The notes under the pieces are model-generated. The model saw nothing but the letters and a program-made list of their open reading frames with translations. It was not told where the DNA came from and did not search any database. Of a stretch of 64,000 nucleotides of DNA, positions 12,353-23,426 are shown in pieces. Origin of the DNA: Echinometra lucunter. Its lineage: Eukaryota > Echinodermata > Echinoidea > Camarodonta > Echinometridae. The stretch lies in contig CM057154.1 in NCBI GenBank assembly GCA_029962745.1, positions 15,398,723-15,462,722 on the forward strand, read 5' to 3'. How positions within the stretch are numbered: position 1 is the stretch's first letter; each line of letters opens with the position of its first letter. The translations under genes and the position numbers were made by a program.

Positions 12353-12813
12353 CCCCGCTTTTCTGATTTCACTCGGGCACACAAAATACTGTAGTAACGT
12401 GAAAAAGTGTATAAAGTTCATCATGTAGGCCTTCGTTGTCATTTCACTTTTCGTGCTACATTTTCATTTAGAATGGAATCAAATGAAAGCAAAAAGAGGT
12501 GATAAAACAACAACATGAAGATATCCGCATAATAAATATCAAAGCTAATGGAAATTGCTTACGACTGCAGCAAATATTCAGCCCCGCTTTTCTGATTTCA
12601 CTCGGGCACACAAAATACTGTAGTAACGTGAAAAAGGTGTATAAAGTTCATCACGTAGGCCTTCGTTATCATTTCATTTTTCGTGCTACATTTTCATTTA
12701 GAATGGAATCAAATGAAAGCAGAAAGAGGTGATAAAACAACAACATAAAGATATCCGCATAATAAATATCAAAGCTAATGGAAATTGCTTACGACTGCAG
12801 CAAATATTCAGCC
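12353..12813. repeat. Two-copy tandem duplication, 229-231 bp unit
   Basis: A unit beginning ccccgcttttctgatttcac runs 12353-12581 and is repeated at 12582-12813 with only scattered substitutions and an indel. High similarity implies a recent local duplication. Only part of the sequence is open, so it is not an obvious coding repeat. Confidence 0.9.
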
Positions 12814-13153
12814 ATGAAAATGTAAGAAGAAATGTCAGCCATGAAGAGTAACGCACACTACCATCAGCCGCCATCGTGAACTACGGTGAACCCATAGAGT
12901 TAATGTGTTTAGGTTTATATAACTCTATGGGTGAACCGCACCCAAAATACGCTTTGAATACCAGTCACTCCACATCCATTTCATATACACACACACTTTA
13001 AAGTAATTCTTGTTCGGCTAACACGGAATCATAATGAAACTGACCGTGAAGTGCAAACATATGACGGGATTCTTTTTATAACTTCCAAATTTACTTAAGG
13101 GTAGAAATGAAAACATATTCACGAATACCATGTCCTTTCACATACATACATAA
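12814..13153. other. Gene-free stretch with a short hairpin
   Basis: Near 12890-12932, acccatagagtt pairs with aactctatgggt around an 18-20 base loop. Nothing else recognised. Confidence 0.5.
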
Positions 13154-13686
13154 CATTGGCGTAAATCCCGAGGGGGGGGGGGGGTGGGGGATATGTCCCC
13201 CACTTTTTTGAGAGGGGGGATGGCGTGTACAAATATCCCCCCACTTTTTAAGGAAGAAATGATATTTGAATTAATCAGTTAATAAAATTGTCAATAATCT
13301 GTCATAAACAACCATTATATTTTAAAATTTCTATTTGAAAATGCGATTTAAAACCAGAACAGCGCTTATTTTTGGCTCGCTCGCTTCGCTCGCTCGTCAT
13401 AATTTATTTTTGAATTTTCGTTTGAAAATGTGACTGAAAACCAGAAAAGTGGTTATTTTTGGCTCGCTCATCATATTATGGAATTTCTATATGAAAATGC
13501 GATTGAAAACCAGAAAAGTGGTAATTCGCTCGCTCGCAAGATAAAAATTAAAATGTGTGTAAGGGGGTCTGTGCAGGTGGGTGAGGGCGTTCATACTTAA
13601 GTATGAGTTCGACAGAAAAAAAAAATCGGCAAAAAGGTCGTCACCCCCCCCCCCCCCCCACTCCTCAAAGTGGATTTACGTCGGTG
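13154..13686 (+). mobile_element. hAT-like miniature element, family 1, copy 2, with perfect 8-bp target duplication
   Basis: Left end CATTGGCGTAAATCCC and right end ggatttacgtcggtg form imperfect inverted repeats. The flanks are identical 8-mers, atacataa at 13146-13153 and 13687-13694, the target-site duplication length of the hAT superfamily. Inside are a poly-G tract after the left end, tandem gaaaatgcgatt modules and a poly-C tract before the right end. Nonautonomous. Confidence 0.85.
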
Positions 13687-13859
13687 ATACATAAACGCAC
13701 GCACACATTCGCGCACTCAGGAAAATGGGTGAAAAAGCCAGATACACGTTCACAAGCAGACATATCGTGCAAAAGATACCTTCCCAGTGATGTTGTACTT
13801 GAGCCTATACAACTCTTGGTTCCCCATCTAATCTTCAAGCTGCAGTGTGTGATCTAGAG

Positions 13860-15244
13860 AGTTGATCAAAAACAAACGGCATGATTCTCAACCCTCGTAA
13901 TTGTTCAGCAATGAACTAGTTTCGCTAGGAATAACCCTCAACCTCCAGCGATTAATATCGATGGGTCCATCCTAACTGAACAAAGCTCTGTAAAACTACT
14001 TGGTGTAATGATTCAAAATGATCTCAAGTGGTCCACTCAGGTTCAAAACATGTTAAGGCAAGCAGGCATGAGGCTTCACATGCTCAGGATCGTAAAGGGC
14101 TTTAACTACCTCTCAAGGACTTGATTGTTGTTTACTCTACATATGTAAGACCAGTCTTAGAATACTGTGTTCCGGTCTGGAGTTCAGGTCTAACGCAAAG
14201 TCAGAGCGAGCAGCTTGAGAAAATTAAAAAAAGAGCTTGCCGCCTCATGCATGCTTGGCTCGTCTTATACTTCCTATGCAGATGCCCTGAAATCTTGTAA
14301 CCTACAATTCCTGCGTGACCGCCGTGTTGCGCTTTGTCTCAAATTTGATAAGGGTATTGCTGTGCCTAACTCCAGATTCCATTACTAGCTATCACCTTCA
14401 CGAAAATCAAATCACGGCCTAAATCTGAGAAATAGCCATAAGCTTAGAGAAGTAAAATGCAGAACAGAAAAGCACTAGAATAGTCCCCTGCCTTACCTGA
14501 CACGACTGTTAAATAACCAGTGATATTTTATGTACATCATCTGCCACTATATTTTTCTTACTGTACCACAGAGTGGTTTACATTATCCCTTGATTGTTAT
14601 CATTATATTTCCTTGTTATCTGCTTGAAATTTAGAATTGTGTAATTTTGTTTCATAAACCATGCTCTCTCTATTACAATGAGTTCAATACTAAGTTTATC
14701 TCGTAAACATTTATCTCATGACAATTTATTTTGCTTCCCTCTACTCCTTATTATCACTCCCTTAACATCCTGGCTCTTTACTCAATCTCTAGTATATTTT
14801 GATTTTTTAAAATATGATTAAGTATGTATTAAGCATAAGCAAATGGTGTTGATAACAGGAATCATGATACCCAGTGATATTACCAAAATTACGCATTACA
14901 ATGTTGATTTAATTCCAGTTCAGTCCCGGACTTTAGGAATCGTTCTCATTTATTTTACCTTATATCGTCACATTGTATCCTCCTTGCCCTCTTCCCCTAT
15001 TCCTATCAGGCTCTCTTCCCCCCCCCCCCTCTCTCTCTCCCGCTTTCTTGTCATACAGTTCAATTTCAAGTACACTCTCTTCTCCCTTCCTCTCTATTGA
15101 CTGTGCTCCGGTTACTCTCTTCGATAATAATGATATAATGTAAATAGTGATAATAGCAAAATGTGTTAGGTTCTTTCCTTTAAATGACTTGATCACTATT
15201 GAGTTGTATATGTTGTATATCTTGATATGATGTTTTTAAAATTT

Positions 15245-15289
<45 letters not shown>

Positions 15290-15384
15290 CTATGACTGTT
15301 TTTATTGTAAATCACACTCATTTCAGCCTTCGAGCTGCCATGTGCTGATCATAATAAATCGATTTCAATAAATTAAAAAAAAAA
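13860..15384 (+). mobile_element. LINE 3' part with decayed reverse transcriptase and poly-A end
   Basis: Across several shifted frames the plus strand reads INIDGSILTEQSSVKLLGVM, then NDLKWSTQVQ, YVRPVLEYCVPVWSSGLTQS and EQLEKIKKRACRLMH, with LRDRRVALCLKFDKG further on. This is the C-terminal part of a jockey/CR1-type reverse transcriptase. A non-coding tail with a (TA)n array at 15249-15284 ends at aataaatcgatttcaataaa and an A-run near 15384, the expected 3' end. Stops and frameshifts make it inactive. Confidence 0.75.
15249..15284. repeat. (TA)n microsatellite
   Basis: About 18 uninterrupted TA units, inside the 3' tail of the decayed LINE. Confidence 0.95.
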
Positions 15385-15589
15385 AACAAAACACGAATTC
15401 ATCACAAATGCCCCCTAGAAACAAGCATACGATCATGGTGTTCATTTGGAGTAAAATACTCATGAATAAAGAAAATATATCTGATCAAATTTGCTTTGTC
15501 AAACTCTATTATATTTATATCTTGCTGCTTCGAAGTGTTTAACGATAATGATATTATGATGATGTTAATTTGTTCTTGAACAGCCAAAA

Positions 15590-16030
15590 ATTCCATCTTG
15601 AAAATAATATACTTAAAATCCCCACTCTACAGTTCAGACGGAAACGATCCGATATGATTCAAGTTTTCAGGATAATGCACAAGTGTGACAATCTCAAAGA
15701 ACAACACTTCTTCAGCAGAACACGGTGCAGTCGCACCCGTGATCACCCACTCAAGCTTTACAAGCAAAACTATCGGAAGACACTAAGGAATAACTCATTC
15801 AACCAGCTACCAATGTGTGGAATGGTCTTCCAGGCGATGTTATGGAGAGTACCACTATCAACCGCTCCCTCGCAGTTATAAATTGATTCCAAGTTTCTCG
15901 TCAGGATATTTTCAAATTGAGGAGGAGTGGGTTCCATGTTATTTGATATGTGATATCTTTGTACATGGAACGCTATTCCTATGATTTTAACAGAAATATT
16001 CTCCTTTTTTATTTTTTATATTTCTTTTTG
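15590..16030 (+). mobile_element. LINE reverse transcriptase C-terminal fragment
   Basis: A plus-strand frame contains LQFRRKRSDMIQVFRIMHKC and, later, TRDHPLKLYKQNYRKTLRNN. In a second frame it continues TNVWNGLPGDVMESTTINRS. This is the usual C-terminus of LINE reverse transcriptases (RR.R.DMI.v..i, then NsF..R....WN.LP). It contains at least one frameshift and is 5' truncated. Confidence 0.7.
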
Positions 16031-16162
16031 ATATTTAATTGGGAAGGCCCGCTCGGCCCCCCTGGATCCACGCATGGAATAACCACATAACCGTGATAAC
16101 GAAACAAAATCCAAAAATGTTCCTGTCATCGGCGAACTCAGCAGTTTCTTGCCTCAAAGGAA

Positions 16163-16468
16163 CCCTGCTGGAAAGAACACAGTGTCCCACATTGTGTTCA
16201 CAATGTGAACACACTCTGTACACAATGTGAAATCATCTTCACACTGTTAAATTTGAGCGTTTTAACATTCAGAATCTCATATTCACAGAGTCCACTAGAC
16301 TATGTGAACACACTGTGAACACTCACATTGTGGAAGTGTCCACAGTGTGAAATTTTCTTCACACTGTTAGATTTGAGCGTTTTAACGTTGTGAATCACAT
16401 CTTCACATAGTCCACTATGTGAACGCACCGTGAACACACTGTGTGACACCGTGATCTTTCCAGCAGGG
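16163..16468. mobile_element. Miniature inverted-repeat element with ccctgctggaaaga ends
   Basis: Left end ccctgctggaaagaacac and right end gtgatctttccagcaggg are inverted repeats. The interior contains two related units of about 120 bases built on ttgagcgttttaac and many gtgaacac/gtgttcac hairpins. No transposase, and no clear target-site duplication. Confidence 0.7.
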
Positions 16469-16784
16469 AATATTGCCTTATTTACCTTATCTGCTTATAC
16501 TGCAATGTAGTAAACACATATCAACAAACTGAAACCACTGTGTAGTTCACAGAAAAGAGTTATTCATATTTGTTCATTTTCTTAGAGACAGACTCATAAT
16601 AAAAACAATTATTTGTTGAATTTAATGCTCTTGTCTTTTGAGTTCTTACTACTCTGCAATATTTTTCAAATATAAGCAAAATATTCTCCAAATTATTGTC
16701 AATGCCTACTTTGCATTTAGCTGTACATGATCATAATACCAGAAGAAGAAATAGATATGATCTGTGGACTGTCAATACATAATT

Positions 16785-17245
16785 ATGCATTATTCTCTTT
16801 TATATAACACCTAAATAGACCCCTGTCATTTGATTGGTTGTTTGATATTGATCATTTGTCCCATAGCACTATGACGTCATCATTCGTGCAATGGTGGCTC
16901 CATTTACCGTGCAATCTTGGATCCATACGATTTGCTCCATTGCACGAACGCCGAGAGCCCGGCACACTACACGTACATATAACGCTTGCGTTTGCAGTGT
17001 GCACCACGAACAGCGCGCTAACGTGTCGCGCTATTGATTTATTGCGATTTGATCTATTTTTAGGTGTCATATAAAACAAATAATGAATGCATTTTCATTC
17101 GTGCAATGGACAGAATATTTCATTCGGTGAAAGATGAAATTATTGATCCATTCAACTCGGCTGCGCCTCTTTGAATGGATCACTTCATCTTTCACCTCAT
17201 GAAATATTCTGTCCATTGCACTCATAGACATTCATTATTTGTATA
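16785..17245. mobile_element. Nested inverted repeats (hairpin element)
   Basis: tatataacacctaaatag near 16800 pairs with ctatttttaggtgtcatata near 17055. Next to it, gtgcaatggacagaatattt near 17101 pairs with aaatattctgtccattgcac near 17203, with gatgaaa/ttcatc stems inside. The structure looks like one or two foldback elements. The open frames on both strands here are palindrome artefacts. Confidence 0.65.
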
Positions 17246-17818
17246 TTAGACAACATGCTCCTGTTGTCTGGAATAATCTTCCTTTAGAAATAAAGTCATC
17301 TAATTTCAATGTGTGCCTTTATTAAGAGAAAGCTGAAATCCTTTTCAATCTCAAGTGGAATTGGAAATGAATGAAGTATTGGCATGAATTCAAATTAAAG
17401 TGCAAAGGTTTTACAAGTTATATTTAAAGAGTTAGACTATCATGTAGAGAAGAAAAAGGCTAAACTTAATTCACATTTTCTTACACTGAGATAGACTTGC
17501 AGTTATTGTGCTTGCCTCTCCATAAATGTATATTGAATATCAATGTATGTATACTGCTCCTTTCTCACTGTTTCTTCTTGTTATTGGTCTCCCTGTTCTT
17601 CTTGTTCTTGTTGCTGTTGCTGTTGTTTTGTTGTTGTTCTTCTTCTTTGCGATTCTGTAATTTTTCTATCTTTATTTTGATTTAATTATATATTTATGAT
17701 ATTGATTGTTGTTGTGATATTTTACTTTCAATAAAACAGAAAAAAGATCATATCACACATCCAACCGGCGCCATTGCAGTGCAGAGAAATGATTGATTGA
17801 TTGATTGATATTCATTCA
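17245..17818 (+). mobile_element. LINE 3' end with (TGAT)n tail
   Basis: The plus strand reads IRQHAPVVWNNLPLEIKSSN, then after a frame shift FIKRKLKSFSISSGIGNE and a stop, the typical C-terminus of a LINE reverse transcriptase. An untranslated part follows with aataaaac near 17733. The element ends in a short tgattgattgattgat microsatellite at about 17790-17812, directly abutting the truncated SRCR exon. Confidence 0.7.
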
Positions 17819-17827
17819 TTTTTAAAC

Positions 17828-17940
17828 CTGTGCTTCATCAAGACCAAAGAGACGATTACAGAGGGTGTTCCATTCGCCATAGTACCAAACTTCCACTCTT
17901 CCAGATTTTGACGAGTATCCATCCACAAGGCTGACATTTT
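17828..17940 (-). pseudogene. Truncated SRCR exon (N-terminal half of a domain)
   Basis: On the minus strand, after an acceptor (ccaatgtag) in phase 1, the sequence reads NVSLVDGYSSKSGRVEVWYY, then GEWNTLCNRLFGLDEAQ. This matches residues 1-38 of the complete SRCR exons at 9443 and 6226. It then stops (GTTTAA) just before the expected CRQLGY and runs into a (TGAT)n tail. The last four conserved cysteines are missing. CAG|GTTTAA could be a donor that splits the domain, but no matching second half was found towards 9751. It may be a dead exon of the SRCR gene downstream, or belong to a separate lost copy. Confidence 0.75.
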
Positions 17941-18049
17941 CTACATTGGAAAAAAGAAAACAAGAACACAAACACACAAACAAAAATATACCCCAGTAAA
18001 CATCATGACATGCCAAGGCAGCCCCTCAACCACAAAAATTATGACATCT

Positions 18050-18646
18050 TTAAAAGAGAATGAAATCATGGGGAAATATCCATTTTAATGAAAAGAAAGG
18101 ATATAGAGAAGCAATTTAAAAAAAGCTACATCAAAATCGGTTACGAAATGAGAAAGTTATGAAAGTTTGAAAAGTCAGTTTACTCTTTATGGAGATCTTC
18201 ACATTGGTAATGTTGCTTCAAAATGGCAGATTTAAGATGGACAACTCTCAACATGGTTTGTACACATAATTTCATATTTTCTCCATCATCTCTGAAGATG
18301 CTGTTTGTCTCTTTGTGAACTCAATGATATGTTGTGTCAAGTAAATTTTCCCATGATGAATCTTGAGTTAAGAAGGAATCAAGTGGCACCTTGAAAGACA
18401 ATGGGGAAAAGATCAAATTTTGTGGACAAATCATATGGAAGGTTGTCCTTCTAAACCTGCCATTTTGAAACAACATTGCCAATTTGAGGATCGCCACAGA
18501 AAGTAGATTGAGACTTCAAACCTTCATAACTTTCTCATTTCGTAACCTATTTTGATGGAACCTATTTTGAATTGCTACTCTCTATCCTCTCTTTTCATCA
18601 AAATGAATTTCCCCCGAGGTTCCCCCGGGGTTTCATTCTCCTTTAA
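18050..18646. mobile_element. TTAA-flanked foldback element with long arms
   Basis: Left end ttaaaagagaatgaaatcat and right end, reverse-complemented, ttaaaggagaatgaaacccc pair. The pairing continues inward through atccattttaatgaaaaga, the gttacgaaatgagaaagtta block and the cattttgaagcaac-like block, so each arm is about 250 bases. No open frame of note. Confidence 0.8.
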
Positions 18647-19552
18647 GCTACATTGGTGTTATATACCGTACCATTACCTCAAAGTTGTTGTGGCATTCAA
18701 ACTGCCCCAAATTTGAGGGTAATTGACTCTTGAAAATCTGGAATTTAAGTTCTGGTGCACTGATAGGTTTCAGATTTATGAAATCATGAATTTCATAAAT
18801 CACCTAAAAAAAAAAAAAAAGTAGAGTATTCAGCTATAACCCATATCAACGTCAGCACATGTATCATCTGATGTATAGTTTTGAGTTATTAAAGATTAAC
18901 AGTGGGCAATGTTTTTTAAACACCTACTACTTCCCTCGACTTTTTCACGAAACGTCCAACATGTCCAAGCGTCTCCTCTACAATTTATCTTTGATTAAAC
19001 GAACTGCGGCACAGCAACCATTTGGGGCGTAAATTGTTGGTTCTTAGATTTTCATATTAAAGGTCCATATCAAAATGTATTCCCTTTATATCACAAATTG
19101 TTTTATATTTTTCAAGGTATATGCTTTGAATCACCTGTTACTAAAACGCAAAACTCCTGATTTTTATATATTGGACCTTGCGAACTGGCACTGTTTTCAT
19201 TTCTTAAAATACTGATGCGTTTTAATGTGTTTTGGACTCATACTTGATCTTGATAAGTTGATGGCAATAGCCATTCATGCCCCTTTTACTCCATCGTTTC
19301 TATCATTCTATCTTACCCCCTCCCTCATATTTTCTCCATGCCCCTCTTAGTCTCTCTCTCTCTCTCTCTCTCTCTCTTCCTCTCTCAATCTATCATGCTG
19401 CTCTTTCTGTCACTTTCTCTCTTTCAGTCTGTGTTTCTGGCATACCAAATCTCTACACTGCCTTTCTTTTTTTTCGCACAATCATGGCCTCACCCATGCC
19501 ATATCTCTCCTCTTTCTCGCTAAGTCTCTGCTTGCAAACATTCTCACAGCTT
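18647..19552. other. Gene-free stretch with (CT)n
   Basis: A (CT)n array lies at about 19351-19378. Nothing else recognised; plus-strand frames here are Ser/Leu-rich artefacts. Confidence 0.5.
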
Positions 19553-19560
19553 GCTTACAT

Positions 19561-20920
19561 CACTGGCGTACTGGAGGGGGGGGCTTGGGGGGGGGGGGCG
19601 CCAGCCCCCCCCCCCAAATAAATTTCAACCATGGTTTATTTTCAATTTTATATTAGTAATATCACGCGAATTTCATTACTTCTCCCTTTCTACTGTTAAG
19701 TAACGCATTCACGATTTCCCAAATAGCATGCATAGCAAGGCAGAAAACACGCATAATATCAATGCTAATGTGTTTTATGATATAACACTTGGTTTTTATC
19801 TATTTATCTGACAATGGATTCAAACTTTGAAAATGAATATTCTTAGATTTACCAAAACTAGACACGGCCTTTAAGTTTGTAGTGCCAAATAGTGCTCTTT
19901 TACAGAGTTGCAAACCATCAATACTGCAAAAAGCTCCTATACCATGGGAGTGCACTTTCGTAGCCGGGGGGGGGGGGGCGATGGGGGCGCGATGGGGGCG
20001 TTCACCCCTTCCAAAACGCCAACAAAAAAGAAAGAAAAAAGTAGAAGGAAAAAAAGCGGGAGCGAGGAAAGAAAAAAGGTAAGAGAAAGTAAGAAGAGCG
20101 GGAGCAGACAAGGAACAATTCAAAGAAACGTCGGAGCTTCTGCGCTTCGCGCGGGAGGGGGAAACTCCCCCCTCCCTGCACCCTCCCCCTAGGGAGGGCG
20201 CTTCGCGCGCTCAGTAAGTGATTCACACGTTTCGCGTGCTCACTACCGCCCCACTAAAATGAAATCCTAGCTACGCCACTGTGGGAGTGAAACCCTGGTA
20301 CCCCACCGCATCACACCCTCTCCATGCTCGTCCCTTTTATTTCATAGTGTCTTGGTCTGTATTATTATTATCATAAGTAATAAAGTATTTTGTGTAACGC
20401 TGGCATTTGTTTGAAACTTAAGAAGATTATTTGGGCTGCATGTTTTCATAATCATATTTCCAAGTTTATGAAAAAAATATCCTTTTCCGGTCGGGAGATT
20501 CATGACACGCTTATCCATAATAGTACATGTCATCAAACATGTCATCAAACGTCGGAGCTTCCGCGCTTCGCGCGGGAGGGGGGAAATTCCCCCCTCCCTG
20601 CACCCTCCCCCCTGGGGAGCGCGCTTCGCGCGCTCAGTAAGTGATTCACACGCTTCGCGTGCTCACTACCACCCCACTAAAATGAAATCCTTTTGTTGGA
20701 AATGAGAAAAAATAAAAATTGAACTGAACTGAAGTTGGAATTTCCTTTTCAGGTTTTGCAGACTGCACATTTTTAAGTCGAAAAAAAAAAATGAAAAAGC
20801 TCCGTATCGTGAGGGGGGGGGGGGGGTACCCCGGCTCGGTCGCTATACTCCCTCAGGGTTGTCGCTTCGCTCCTCGCAAAGATTGAGCCCCCCCAAATAT
20901 TTTGGCTCATTACGCCACTG
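19561..20920 (+). mobile_element. hAT-like element with exact 8-bp target duplication, carrying a nested element
   Basis: Left end cactggcgtactgg and right end attacgccactg are imperfect inverted repeats. Flanking 8-mers are identical: gcttacat at 19553-19560 and 20921-20928. A G-tract follows the left end at once. The interior contains the nested element 19953-20281 and, near 20549-20690, a further partial copy of that element's right half. Nonautonomous. Confidence 0.85.
19953..20281 (+). mobile_element. hAT-like miniature element nested in 19561-20920
   Basis: Begins cactttcgtagccgg followed by a G-tract and ends tagctacgccactg. Flanks are the 8-mer tgggagtg on both sides (19945-19952 and 20282-20289). 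The interior has cgcttcgcgcgggagg and ctcagtaagtgattcac blocks. Being inserted within the larger element, it is younger. Confidence 0.85.
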
Positions 20921-20928
20921 GCTTACAT

Positions 20929-21879
20929 TACAGTTCAACCCACATGATCAAGAATTTGGGATGCATTTCATCATTGCTGGAGAGATAAAGAAGCGAAATA
21001 TTCTACAATAATGTTTATTTTTATTAATCCTAAAAAGACGGGGGGGGGGGGGGCTAAGGGGACCTCCTAGACAATTTTCGCCGCGCAATTCGAACCACCG
21101 CATTTCACGCCACGCCAATTTCTGGCATTTTAAAAAATTCCAGTCTTGTCCATCTTTTAACACCCAAGTTTACGAAAATCGGTCCGATATCAAGTCACGA
21201 GACCTTTTGTGACCTCATGTGAGCCCGAGTTTTTTTTTAGGTTCGTGTACAAAACGAATGGAAACTATATCCTCATGGTTCTTGATTCTTTAAAGTGTTA
21301 CTAGCCTTTCATCTATTGTAACTGAAAAGTGGTCCAGATGACACCCTAAAACAGCAAACTTAAAAAAAAACATAAACAGTTGCAGTTGAAAAAACAAAGA
21401 AATACATTAGAAATTCGTAAAACAATAGAATACATGAAAATTGAAGTCATTTTTTTCTTTGCTTATAAGGTTTATAAGTAACTTCCTGCATAGAAATTTC
21501 CTCTCCAGCCTATGTCATTGCATGATTTATCACTCGACCTATCTATACATATGATATCTGCTAGAATTATGGTGAGATGCATAAAACGGGAGAAATGTGT
21601 GCCCCCACCCCCCAAGAAAAGTGAATAAGCATTATATATTATCAAATAAAGAAATAAAGATGAACAGAAAAACATCGATGGATATGTGTTCTTTAAGTGA
21701 TTTTCGAGGTCCGTGCAAAATTTCGCGGCAATCGATCTTGTCGCGGCCGAGATATTGAAGGGCCCAGGACATTCATATACATGTTGATGTCTGTTGATGT
21801 GTATTCTTCTGTACATCCCAACATTTACAACCATTTGATCCTAGTAACGTGTCTTATATTTTGAATCATTGAAAAAAAT
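20929..21879. other. Gene-free stretch
   Basis: Contains a poly-G tract near 21041-21053. A block near 21705-21775 (cgaggtccgtgcaaaatttc) is similar to 34345-34410. No exon or complete element recognised. Confidence 0.45.
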
Positions 21880-22328
21880 CACTTTATTTCAAATTACCTG
21901 CTAAGCCCCACCTCTTAAAAATCCTCTGGAGTCTCATCTTATAACATCATCAGTCACCAGTCAGAGTAAGCCAGACAAAATTGAGAATGGCATGTACCTA
22001 TCTCTCAGTTGAGCACCTGCTCACAATGAACATTGCCTGTTTTCATACAACAGATATTCTTTACCTTCCTTTGCCTGTGATGCTGGAGAATTTCTAACAT
22101 AGCACCTATGCATAGCACCTTCTATTGTGATTGAGAGGCTGTGAGTTGGTATTGTATGAAAACATGCAATGCTATTGCGAGCAGGTGATCAACTGAGAGA
22201 TAGGTAGATACCATTCTCTATTGTTTGGCTTATTCTAGGTGACTGATGATTGACTGATGGTGTCATAAGGAAATCAGACCACAGAGGATTTTTTTGGGCG
22301 GGGCTTAGAAGGTAAAATGAAATAATTT
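21880..22328. mobile_element. Foldback element, arms of about 180 bases
   Basis: The left arm (about 21880-22060) and the reverse complement of the right arm (about 22145-22328) align throughout. Both contain aagccccacc/aagccccgcc, aaaatcctctg, cctatctctcagttga and gttttcatacaa. Identity is high but imperfect, and no coding frame is present. Confidence 0.8.
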
Positions 22329-22734
22329 CAAAAATGATGAAAAATATACCACACATATTTAGATTAAATGGTTCTAAATTTTGTGATGTACAGAAAAATA
22401 CACATCAACAAATAAGGCCTCCCAGCATTCCTCTCTACCTCAAAAATAGCCCAGTCTTTTTAGGGCTAAGACCCTCTCAACTTGACCTCTGCAGAGAAAG
22501 TGATGGAGAAAAGGAAGGGGAGGGGGTGCTGATGGAATGCATTTACCCGGCACTATGCCATAGGCAATGGTAACAACAGGACACTTTGTTCGGTGACAAA
22601 AAGAAAAAAAAAAAGAAAAAAAAAGACAAATAAAGTAGTCTGATCTTGTTCTACTTTATTAAAACTTTTTTTTTTTTTTTTATAGCAAACCTATCCAAAC
22701 TACAGAGCAGAACCAAACCAAAAGTTAATAAAGG

Positions 22735-23238
22735 TTAAAGGGGGTAACCAATGCTGAAACAATGTTAGTTCATTTAAAAGAGCACGATTTTATTAGCAGA
22801 AAAATCATCTGCCTAAAGTTTTTTTTTAAAGTCCTGTTGCCAAGGAAACCCCCAAATGGGGTAAGATTTCAGAATATTTTTGACCCCTCAGCTTTGACTC
22901 AGTTTCAACTGGGTACCCACTTTGAAGTCAAAATGACGTCAAAGTGGGTACCTTGTCCACAGACCTTGTCGCGCACTTCTAGCAAAATGCGCGCAAGGTA
23001 TAATACATGTTGTACAGTCTAGCGCGCAGCACAACTGCAATGCGCGAAGCTCTATACCCACTTTTACGTCATACCTCATACTCAATTTTTTTGGTCAGCT
23101 CATATATTTTTATGAGAAAATTAGCCAAAATGCAATGATTTCGATTGAAAATCATCATATTTTTTAATGTCATTCTTCTTAGAATTCTATTCTAGATCAT
23201 ATATCAAAGTTTTGTTTACCATTGTGTAATCACTTTAA
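22735..23238. mobile_element. TTAA-flanked miniature element, family a, copy 2, with a matching empty site
   Basis: Bounded by ttaaagggggtaaccaatg and attgtgtaatcactttaa, with TTAA on both sides. Unit B has a single ggttaagaattcg at about 34913 where unit A has ggttaa, the element and ttaagaatccg, an exact empty site. The other copy lies at 10873-11352. Confidence 0.88.
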
Positions 23239-23420
23239 GAATCCGTTCTTATTAAATAATTGTATTTGTTGACTTGCCCTTCTTGAAGAGAAAAATATAG
23301 ATTTTATATGAAAAAATAAGAAAATCTTCTACAATCGCCTCATGTTTACGTATGAAAACTTCAAATGCTGATCACAAAAATATGCATATTTATAGTCATT
23401 AGACTTATACTGAACAGGAG

Positions 23421-23426
23421 TTTATT
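23421..23426 (-). promoter_or_regulatory. Polyadenylation signal AATAAA of GST gene A
   Basis: The minus strand reads AATAAA about 735 bases after the stop codon of gene A. The same hexamer in the same context (actcctgttcag follows) is kept in unit B at 35121-35126, supporting function. Confidence 0.6.
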
